A stretch of 5,651 nt of DNA, from assembly GCA_938014865.1 (NCBI GenBank), contig CALLQJ010000003.1:1-5651 (forward strand), in the 5' to 3' direction. The position numbers and the translations under genes were made by a program. How positions within the stretch are numbered: the stretch's first letter is position 1; each line of letters opens with the position of its first letter. The notes beneath the pieces were generated by a model. It was not told the origin of the DNA. It worked only from the letters and a program-made list of their open reading frames with translations, and ran no database searches. Origin of the DNA: an uncultured Fastidiosipila sp. GTDB taxonomy: Bacteria > Bacillota > Clostridia > Saccharofermentanales > Fastidiosipilaceae. Below are positions 1-4,846 of this stretch, piece by piece.

Positions 1-1190
1 TCTCGTTTATAAATCGTGACATAATGGTAATCCGCCTGCGAAACGGCTGTTTCGCCCTCTGCCGGGCTCGTGCCCGCCGCTTCCGTCGTTTCCGGGGCAT
101 CCGGAGCATCCGCATCCGTGCCCTTGTTCCGCGTTGTTTCGCTCTCCGCTTTGCCGGAGACATCTGTCACCTCCGGCATTCCGGAAACTTCTGCGGCTGA
201 AACGTCTGCGGCTTCCCCCGGCTCTGTTTCCCTAAGTCCCGTTTCTTCTGTGTCCCCCGCCTCTGTGCCTGCATCCGGAGCGGTCTCTGTGCTCTTTGTC
301 TCTTCACTTTCCCGGCTGCTTTCCGTTGCCGCAATCACAGCATCACGCTCTATCGGAGCGTCATTAAGCGGAACGGCAAAACTTACCGCATCCAGACGCA
401 GGGAAATGATATCGGCATTGCGGATTTCATCGTTCGCAGCATGATCACGGTAAAAGGCCATTAATTGATCCGTCTTCTGCCTGATAATCGCTTCATCCGG
501 ATCGGCGGAGTACATCAGCTTGACGGCTGACTCATAGTTTTGATCGAGCAAAGCCCCGAAGTAGAGGGCGGAGAAATTACGCAGTTCCAGACAGGACTTG
601 ACCCATTCGCGGGAAAGATAGGTCTGTCCTTTGGTATTTTTTGAAAGCAGGATCGGCAGCTTCAAAGTATCATCGCCGCTGCGGTATTCAAACCAGTAAA
701 AAACGGCATTTTCCAGAAATGAAAGAAGTTCCGGATCGTGTTCGAGCATGGCCTCAGCGGTCAGCTTGCGCTCGGAGTAGGTCATCCCGGAATACGACTC
801 TGTCCGGCCGTTCATGATCTCGCTCAGAAGCTTGACATAAAGCCGGTATTCTTCGGCCGAAATATCATCGAGCTGGCCTTTGCGGAAAGCATGGTAATTA
901 TTCCCGACCGCATCCGGATTATTGATGCTCTCACTTAAGGTCTGCAGAATATCGTTTGCGGAAGACGCCCCGACCAAGGCTTCACTGTCTGCGGTGGTCG
1001 GATCAGGGCTGAATTCTTTCTGCGAAGTCCCGGAGGCCTCGGTTTCCTGCGACAGATAGATGCTGACCTCTGTATTGTCACGGGTCTGTTTTTCCAGATA
1101 ACGGGTAAAAAAGAAGGCAGAAGCAGCCAGCACTGCCACGGCAGCCAGGATAATCAGAAGATAAACATGTCCGGCAAACTTCCTGTTCAA
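1..1190 (-). CDS. Membrane-anchored extracytoplasmic protein of unknown function, TTG start, C-terminus outside window
   Basis: The minus strand is open from a TTG at 1190 to the window edge, giving 396 visible residues with no stop. An in-frame TAA lies only seven codons upstream, no ATG lies between, and AAGGGGAG sits 5 bases before the TTG, so the start is well supported. Residues 1-8 (MNRKFAGH) are short and basic, and residues 9-28 are a strongly hydrophobic segment without a lipobox cysteine, so this is an uncleaved N-terminal anchor with the rest outside the cell. Residues about 95-280 look folded and are rich in aromatic residues. Residues about 283-385 are almost only Glu, Thr, Ser, Ala, Pro, Gly and Asp. 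A strand-like segment (YHYVTIYKR) follows at 388-396, where the window ends. Helices at about 203-228 and 232-250 followed by a strand at 260-274 resemble an NTF2-like fold, but this is inference. It has its own promoter and lies downstream of the sigma factor. Function is not recognised. Confidence 0.85.
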   Translation of the reverse strand, partial: MNRKFAGHVYLLIILAAVAVLAASAFFFTRYLEKQTRDNTEVSIYLSQETEASGTSQKEFSPDPTTADSEALVGASSANDILQTLSESINNPDAVGNNYHAFRKGQLDDISAEEYRLYVKLLSEIMNGRTESYSGMTYSERKLTAEAMLEHDPELLSFLENAVFYWFEYRSGDDTLKLPILLSKNTKGQTYLSREWVKSCLELRNFSALYFGALLDQNYESAVKLMYSADPDEAIIRQKTDQLMAFYRDHAANDEIRNADIISLRLDAVSFAVPLNDAPIERDAVIAATESSRESEETKSTETAPDAGTEAGDTEETGLRETEPGEAADVSAAEVSGMPEVTDVSGKAESETTRNKGTDADAPDAPETTEAAGTSPAEGETAVSQADYHYVTIYKR

Positions 1191-1195
1191 AAGAG

Positions 1196-1203
1196 CTCCC
1201 CTT
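1196..1203 (-). promoter_or_regulatory. Ribosome binding site that fixes the TTG start of the membrane-anchored protein
   Basis: On the minus strand AAGGGGAG lies 5 bases before the TTG at 1190-1188. It is the only good purine-rich site near the start of this frame, and the frame is closed by a TAA just upstream, so it decides the start codon. Confidence 0.75.
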
Positions 1204-1221
1204 TATAGTGAATCAATCTAG

Positions 1222-1250
1222 ATTATAATAAGGCGGCAAGATTATGACAA
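1222..1250 (-). promoter_or_regulatory. Near-consensus sigma-A promoter for the membrane-anchored protein
   Basis: On the minus strand TTGTCA (1250-1245, five of six consensus bases) is followed after exactly 17 bases by TATAAT (1227-1222, perfect). Initiation is expected near 1215, giving a leader of about 25 bases before the TTG start. It lies in the short gap after the sigma factor gene, so the downstream gene can be expressed independently of the cysS operon. A 10-base perfect palindrome (AATCTAGATT, 1215-1224) overlaps the -10 box and the start point. Confidence 0.8.
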
Positions 1251-1281
1251 GCAAGTGAACAATTTTGAATCTTTTTGAAGA

Positions 1282-1875
1282 TCAGGCCCGGTCCCGGAGC
1301 TTGCGGCGCACGCGCTGCAGGGCATTATCGACGCTTTTGCTGTTCTTAAGTTCAAGTCGTTCCGCGATTTCCCGATAGGATAAACCCTTCAGGCGAAGCC
1401 GCAGTATTTTGTATTCCAGATCACTCAGCTTTTCTTTGAGGCTGCGCAGCGTCTGCAGTATCTCTTCCTCCGCCTCTGTTGTGCTGCGCGCCGGCTTCTG
1501 TGCCGTGCCGCTGAGACGCATCGCCTCCTCTTCGCTCTTCGGATAGTAATGCTCCAGCGAGAGTGAGTCATTCAGAATCGAATGCTTGCCGGCTTCCGCC
1601 TTGCGGATGGCATCGATGATTTCCTGTTCGCTGCGCCGGGAAACGACGGCAGAAAACGACAGGCCGCTTGCGGGATCATAGCTTTGCACCGCCTTGAATA
1701 ATCCGATCATGGCTTCCTGGATCACATCGTCATTATCCGCACCGCGGATATAATAACGGCCGGCCAGGCTGCGCATCAGGGGTTTATAGCGCTCTAAAAG
1801 ACATTCCAAAGCGTCTTCGTCGCCGGCCCTGGCTTTCAGCGCTAAATCTTCATCTTTCATCTCTGCATGGCGCAT
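1282..1875 (-). CDS. sigH: SigH-family RNA polymerase sigma factor
   Basis: This encodes 197 residues from ATG 1875, a sigma-70-family factor of the sigma-H type, which directs RNA polymerase core to alternative promoters (transition phase, competence or sporulation in relatives). Region 2 runs from about residue 10 to 98: DDVIQEAMIGLFKAV (49-63) is the core-binding helix 2.2, and IIDAIRKAEAGKH (86-98) is the end of region 2.4 and start of 2.5. Region 4 is at about 143-193, with the helix-turn-helix LSYREIAERLELKNSKSVDN (165-184) and the typical SigH ending ALQRVRRKL (185-193). It is slightly shorter than B. subtilis SigH (about 218). Position after cysS-mrnC-rlmB matches the classical sigH neighbourhood. 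The open frame reaches 1968, inside rlmB, but those extra residues are unlike the family. ATG 1875 is preferred, with GGGAG 12 bases upstream; ATG 1860 (MKDED) is an alternative. Region 2.4 is divergent. Confidence 0.85.
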   Translation of the reverse strand: MRHAEMKDEDLALKARAGDEDALECLLERYKPLMRSLAGRYYIRGADNDDVIQEAMIGLFKAVQSYDPASGLSFSAVVSRRSEQEIIDAIRKAEAGKHSILNDSLSLEHYYPKSEEEAMRLSGTAQKPARSTTEAEEEILQTLRSLKEKLSDLEYKILRLRLKGLSYREIAERLELKNSKSVDNALQRVRRKLRDRA

Positions 1876-1887
1876 CGTCTTGTCCGT

Positions 1888-1892
1888 CTCCC
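1888..1892 (-). promoter_or_regulatory. Likely ribosome binding site of the sigma factor gene
   Basis: GGGAG on the minus strand, in the 25-base gap after the rlmB stop, lies 12 bases before ATG 1875. This is longer than ideal, so the sigma factor may be translated weakly or depend on ribosomes finishing rlmB. The alternative ATG at 1860 has only a poor GCAGAG directly against it. Confidence 0.45.
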
Positions 1893-1900
1893 GGCTTGCC

Positions 1901-2758
1901 TCAATCTGCCGCAGCCTCACGCTGCCGCAGTACTTCATACATCGCCACCGCGGCCGCCGCCGACGCATTCAGGGAATTAATCTTCCCGCGCTGCGGAATG
2001 CCCAGAATGAAGTCACAATGCTTTTCCGCGGAACGGGACAGACCTTCGCCCTCATTGCCGATCACAAGGGCGAGCGGCAGCTGCAGCATATCGCTTGAAA
2101 AAATATTGTCGCCGCCCATGCCGAGTCCCGCAACCCAGATATTCTGCTCTTTTAACTCAATAATTGTCTGATTCAGATTTGTCACCTGCGCACACAAGAC
2201 ATATTCAACGGCCCCGGCAGAGGCCTTCGCGGCCACAGCGTCCAGACAGGCCGAACGTCTTTTCGGAATGATGACCCCGTGGGCACCGGCCGCATCTGCC
2301 GTACGCAGGATAGCACCTAAATTGCCGGAATCCTGTATGCGGTCAAGGAGAATTAAAAAGGGCGCTTCGTCCCTCGCTTCGGCCAGTGCCAGCATCTCGC
2401 TGATTTCGGCATAGCGCCTGGGCTCTGCCTGTGCAATGATGCCCTGATGGCTGAACGTAGCGGCCATCTCATCAAGGCGCCGGCGCTCCGTCGGATGCAG
2501 CACAGCCCCCTCCGCTCTGAGGCGCTGCAGTATCTCCTGCAGTCTGCGGTCCGCTTTATTCTGATCGGCCGAATCCAGATACCAGACCTCTTTAATTTTC
2601 CGGCCGGCATTCAGCGCTTCCGTCAGCGCATTTCTGCCTTCGATGCGTTCTTCGGGCTGCATGGAAGCGGCTGTCCCGCCGCCTTTGCCTCCCCCGCCGC
2701 TCCGGGCGCGGCCGCGCCGCTTGCTCGCTTGGTTTTTCTTATGTCTGCCCCGGCTCAT
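1901..2758 (-). CDS. rlmB: TrmH/SpoU-family 23S rRNA (guanosine-2'-O)-methyltransferase RlmB
   Basis: This encodes 285 residues of a SPOUT-class methyltransferase, which uses S-adenosylmethionine to methylate the 2'-OH of a guanosine in 23S rRNA (G2251 in E. coli). Residues about 38-110 form the small L30e-like SpoU substrate-binding domain (RIEGRNALTEAL near 38-49). The catalytic knot domain follows: motif 1 DSGNLGAILRTADAAG (143-158, with the key Asn146 and Arg152), motif 2 LVIGNEGEGLSR (231-242) and motif 3 IPQRGKINSLNASAA (254-268). All three are intact. The frame extends to an ATG at 2773, but AGGAG lies 7 bases before the ATG at 2758 and nothing suitable precedes 2773, so 2758 is chosen. 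The gene overlaps the end of mrnC by 20 bases, suggesting coupled translation. Residues 1-35 are a Lys/Arg/Gly-rich tail, probably disordered and RNA-contacting. An exact target other than G2251 cannot be excluded within the TrmH family. Confidence 0.9.
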   Translation of the reverse strand: MSRGRHKKNQASKRRGRARSGGGGKGGGTAASMQPEERIEGRNALTEALNAGRKIKEVWYLDSADQNKADRRLQEILQRLRAEGAVLHPTERRRLDEMAATFSHQGIIAQAEPRRYAEISEMLALAEARDEAPFLILLDRIQDSGNLGAILRTADAAGAHGVIIPKRRSACLDAVAAKASAGAVEYVLCAQVTNLNQTIIELKEQNIWVAGLGMGGDNIFSSDMLQLPLALVIGNEGEGLSRSAEKHCDFILGIPQRGKINSLNASAAAAVAMYEVLRQREAAAD

Positions 2759-3152
2759 CCTCTGTCTCCTCATGCAAAATGGCCGGCAGGAGCTCTTGCA
2801 GACGCTCCTTTTTCCCGGCCAGATATAAATAGCCTATTAATGTTTCCAGTCCGCTCGCCCAGCGGTATTCCTGCGGCGCCGCATGTTTCGCAGTCGCGCC
2901 CTGATTGGCATTTCGTCCGCGCAGAAGAATATTTTCTTCTTTTTCGGAAAGCTGCGGCAGAATCCGTACCGCCGCCTCCGCCTGAAATTGTGCCCGGACA
3001 TAGTGCACACTCAGATAATGCAGGCGCGAGGCTTTGGTCCGATGCCTTTTCAGCATTTCCTCGCGCACATAAAGTTCATAAACCGCATCGCCTATATAGG
3101 CCAGGGTCGGGGCGGGCAGCTGCGCTGCATCCTCGATGACGGCTTCGCTCAT
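2739..3152 (-). CDS. mrnC: Mini-ribonuclease 3 (23S rRNA 3'/5' end maturation)
   Basis: This encodes 137 residues, a stand-alone RNase III catalytic domain without the double-stranded RNA-binding domain. In Bacillus this dimeric, Mg2+-dependent enzyme makes the final cuts in 23S rRNA precursor. Visible signatures are LAYIGDAVYELYVRE (17-31) with the catalytic Asp22, the family block RGRNAN (78-83), and EYRWASGLETLIGYLYL (95-111) with the second catalytic acid Glu103. Length agrees with the family (about 130-145). Its ATG overlaps the cysS stop codon as ATGA, and its end overlaps rlmB by 20 bases, so it is translated within the same operon; a GAGG site lies 7 bases before the start. The cysS-mrnC-rlmB order is the usual one in Firmicutes and independently supports the call. 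No frameshift or missing catalytic residue is seen. Confidence 0.92.
   Translation of the reverse strand: MSEAVIEDAAQLPAPTLAYIGDAVYELYVREEMLKRHRTKASRLHYLSVHYVRAQFQAEAAVRILPQLSEKEENILLRGRNANQGATAKHAAPQEYRWASGLETLIGYLYLAGKKERLQELLPAILHEETEDEPGQT
2766..2770 (-). promoter_or_regulatory. Ribosome binding site deciding the rlmB start
   Basis: AGGAG on the minus strand lies inside the 3' end of mrnC and 7 bases before ATG 2758. The upstream in-frame ATG at 2773 overlaps this site and has no purine-rich site of its own, so the shorter rlmB product (MSRGRHKK) is favoured. Confidence 0.7.
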
Positions 3153-4561
3153 ACGTCCGCCTCAAGATGCGGGCCCTGCGGCGTATCCGTAACCTTATAG
3201 CCTTTTTCGCTGATCTGATCACGCAGGCGGTCCGCCTCTTCATAATTGCGGGCCTCCTTGGCTTTTTGCCGGGCCTCGGCCAATTCGCGGATCTCGCGCG
3301 GAATCTCATCTTCAAGTTCAAAACGCAGCCCTAAAACATCCAAAAGACGCAGCAGGACTTCTTTTGCCTTCGCAAGGCCTGCTTCAGACGCCGGCTCAGA
3401 CAAGGCAATATTCACTTTTCGCACCAATTCGAATACAGCCGCCAGCGCATCCGCCGTATTGAGGTCATCATCCATGGAACGGCGGAATTCTGCTTCGGCC
3501 TCTTCTGAGGCGCTCGTCAATTCTTTTTCCTGTGCCGCCTCTTTTTCCGCATCTGCCTCAAAGGGCTGTGCGAGGACAAAGTCCAGATTTTTCAGGGAGG
3601 TCTCGATCCTTTTATAGGCGGACGCGGCGGAATGAATCAGTTCATCGCTGAAATTGATCGGTGAACGGTAATGGGAATTCAGCATGAAAAGGCGGATCGG
3701 CATATAGCCGTATTTCTCCGCAATTTCCCGTACCAAGAAGAAATTGCCTTCTGACTTGGACATTTTTTCATTGTCAACGGTGATAAAGCCGTTATGCATC
3801 CAGTACTTGACAAAAGGTTTACCCGTCGCCGCTTCGGACTGGGCAATTTCATTTTCATGATGCGGGAAAATCAAATCCTGCCCGCCGGCATGAATATCAA
3901 TCGAATCCCCCAGATACTTCGTGGACATCACGGAGCATTCGATGTGCCAGCCCGGGCGCCCGTCGCCCCAGGGACTCGGCCAGTAAGGCTCCCCCTCTTT
4001 TTTGAACTTCCACAACGCGAAGTCCGCCGGATCCTTTTTGCCGCTTTCGGCCATCACATCTTTTCGGACATTTTGTCTTAAGTCATCGATGTCATAGCCC
4101 GAAAGGCAGCAGTAATTTTTGAATTTCCGGGCAGCATAATAAACGCCGTCCTTGGCGGGATAGGCATAGCCTTTATCGACCAGGGTCTTGACCATATTCA
4201 CAATATCCTCAATGCACTCGGTCGCACGCGGATGCACGGTCGCATCTTTTATATTCAGGCCGCGGGCATCTTCAAAATAGGCCTCGATGTAATGATCGGC
4301 CAGTTCCTTCACACTCACGCCTTCCGCTTTGGCCCCGCTGATCATTTTGTCGTCAATGTCCGTGAAATTCTGCACAAAGCTGACCTCGTAACCCAAATAC
4401 TCCAGGTAGCGTCTTAAGGTATCAAAGGTAATAAAAGGACGGGCATTGCCGAGATGGAAATAATTATATACCGTCGGACCGCAAGAATAGATTTTTACCT
4501 TGCCTTCTTCAAGCGGAACGAATTCCTCTTTTCGGCGTGTCAGTGTATTAAATATTTTCAT
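3149..4561 (-). CDS. cysS: Cysteinyl-tRNA synthetase
   Basis: This encodes 470 residues of a class I aminoacyl-tRNA synthetase that activates cysteine with ATP and charges tRNA-Cys in the cytoplasm. The Rossmann catalytic domain starts at once: CGPTVYNYFHLGNARPF (27-43) carries the HIGH-type motif HLGN (36-39), and KMSKS is at 266-270. Zinc ligands that select cysteine are present: Cys27, Cys209 (GWHIECSVMS) and His234 and Glu238 in FPHHENEIAQ. Tryptophan-containing WHIE and HAGGQDL blocks are typical. A helical DALR-type and C-terminal anticodon-binding part follows from about residue 310, with ARNYEEADRLRDQI near the end. Length is normal (about 460-480). GGAGG lies 6 bases before ATG 4561. 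It is the first gene of a four-gene block and its stop overlaps mrnC (ATGA). No T-box leader is visible, so regulation by uncharged tRNA is not supported here. Confidence 0.97.
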   Translation of the reverse strand: MKIFNTLTRRKEEFVPLEEGKVKIYSCGPTVYNYFHLGNARPFITFDTLRRYLEYLGYEVSFVQNFTDIDDKMISGAKAEGVSVKELADHYIEAYFEDARGLNIKDATVHPRATECIEDIVNMVKTLVDKGYAYPAKDGVYYAARKFKNYCCLSGYDIDDLRQNVRKDVMAESGKKDPADFALWKFKKEGEPYWPSPWGDGRPGWHIECSVMSTKYLGDSIDIHAGGQDLIFPHHENEIAQSEAATGKPFVKYWMHNGFITVDNEKMSKSEGNFFLVREIAEKYGYMPIRLFMLNSHYRSPINFSDELIHSAASAYKRIETSLKNLDFVLAQPFEADAEKEAAQEKELTSASEEAEAEFRRSMDDDLNTADALAAVFELVRKVNIALSEPASEAGLAKAKEVLLRLLDVLGLRFELEDEIPREIRELAEARQKAKEARNYEEADRLRDQISEKGYKVTDTPQGPHLEADV

Positions 4562-4668
4562 ATCTAACCTCCGGCGTATTGCTGCTGGTTTTATAATGAT
4601 GTATTTATCTTTACCCTTATTTTAAAGGATTTTTGCTCAAATAAAGACCCGGCTGATACCTCCCCTTT
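4562..4668 (-). other. Leader region between the 6S RNA candidate and cysS
   Basis: This A/T-rich stretch leads into the cysS ribosome binding site (GGAGG, 4572-4568). TATAAA at 4595-4590 and TAAAAT at 4624-4619 could serve as -10 boxes, but neither has a convincing -35 box at 16-18 bases, so I do not call a promoter. A six-base-pair hairpin (4630-4613) has no U-run on this strand and is not a terminator. cysS may be transcribed from a weak local promoter or by readthrough from the 6S RNA or galM promoters. Confidence 0.4.
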
Positions 4669-4813
4669 TGACACCTAACCAATCAAGTCAGGTGGGTGCT
4701 CTGCAACGGTCTTATGCCTTCCCGTCGAAGCGGGCTCGGCAGTATTCCGTTTGACCCGAGCTCCCTATTTCAGTCAATGCAGGTTCAAAAATGGAAAGCA
4801 CCAACCAGGCTGT
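4669..4813 (-). ncRNA. ssrS: Probable 6S RNA
   Basis: 6S RNA mimics an open promoter and sequesters the housekeeping RNA polymerase. The minus-strand transcript predicted from the extended -10 promoter would fold as one rod. Its first bases (ACA, bulge, CCT, 4813-4807) pair with AGGTGT at 4676-4671. A 12-base stem with one mismatch pairs 4806-4795 with 4702-4691. A large asymmetric bubble follows, with sides 4794-4766 and about 4730-4703. It is capped by GCTCGG (4761-4756) pairing with CCGAGC (4739-4734). A small CCCG/CGGG hairpin can form on the 3' side (4734-4721). The 5' bubble strand CCATTTTTGAACCTGC (4794-4779) starts about 19 bases from the 5' end, where 6S RNAs carry the template for product RNA, and resembles the B. 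subtilis 6S-1 template as I recall it. No T-box, SRP RNA, tmRNA or RNase P motif is seen. The length (about 145) is a little short for the family and no clear terminator follows, so the ends are approximate. Confidence 0.6.
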
Positions 4814-4817
4814 CCCC

Positions 4818-4846
4818 AGTATAACACGAGTGAGAATTTATCTTAA
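4818..4846 (-). promoter_or_regulatory. Extended -10 promoter of the 6S RNA candidate
   Basis: On the minus strand TGT precedes TATACT (-10 box at 4823-4818, five of six consensus bases), giving an extended -10 element. A weak -35 box TTAAGA (4846-4841, four of six) lies exactly 17 bases upstream and overlaps the galM TAA stop codon (4845-4843). Initiation is expected at about 4813-4811, which is where the closing stem of the folded RNA begins. That coincidence supports both promoter and RNA. Confidence 0.65.

Noticed and set aside
70..444. Plus-strand open frame rich in Ser/Val/Ala/Pro
   Set aside because: It is the antisense reading of the low-complexity Glu/Thr/Ser/Ala stretch of the minus-strand membrane-anchored protein. 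The minus strand has a promoter, a ribosome binding site and an anchor segment; the plus strand has none.
1..1190. Membrane protein as the anti-sigma factor of the adjacent SigH-type protein
   Set aside because: Only about eight residues precede the membrane segment, so there is no cytoplasmic anti-sigma domain. The gene has its own sigma-A promoter, and SigH-type factors are not usually controlled this way.
1262..1284. Terminator after the sigma factor gene
   Set aside because: ATCTT/AAGAT just after the stop is a five-pair stem in A/T-rich sequence with no U-run behind it, too weak to call.
1876..1968. N-terminal extension of the sigma factor from ATG 1968
   Set aside because: It would overlap rlmB by 68 bases, adds an Arg-rich sequence unlike the family, and lacks its own binding site.
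2447..3139. Long plus-strand open frame of 230 codons across rlmB and mrnC
   Set aside because: It lies antisense to two genes with intact catalytic motifs, spans their boundary, and has Pro/Arg/Ala-rich low-quality composition with no recognisable motif. It is a shadow of GC-rich coding.
4613..4638. Possible plus-strand terminator (hairpin ACCCTT/AAGGAT followed by TTTTT)
   Set aside because: The stem is only six pairs including a G-U, and no plus-strand gene precedes it. It is probably chance in an A/T-rich leader.
4669..4813. SRP RNA, tmRNA or RNase P RNA
   Set aside because: The SRP GGAAGGAAGCAGCC apical motif, a tRNA-like T-loop with 3' CCA, and the RNase P conserved cores are not found on either strand.
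4562..4842. T-box riboswitch upstream of cysS
   Set aside because: Cysteinyl-tRNA synthetase genes in Firmicutes often have one, but the conserved AGGGUGGNACCGCG antiterminator element and a terminator hairpin are absent. The structured part fits a 6S-like rod instead.
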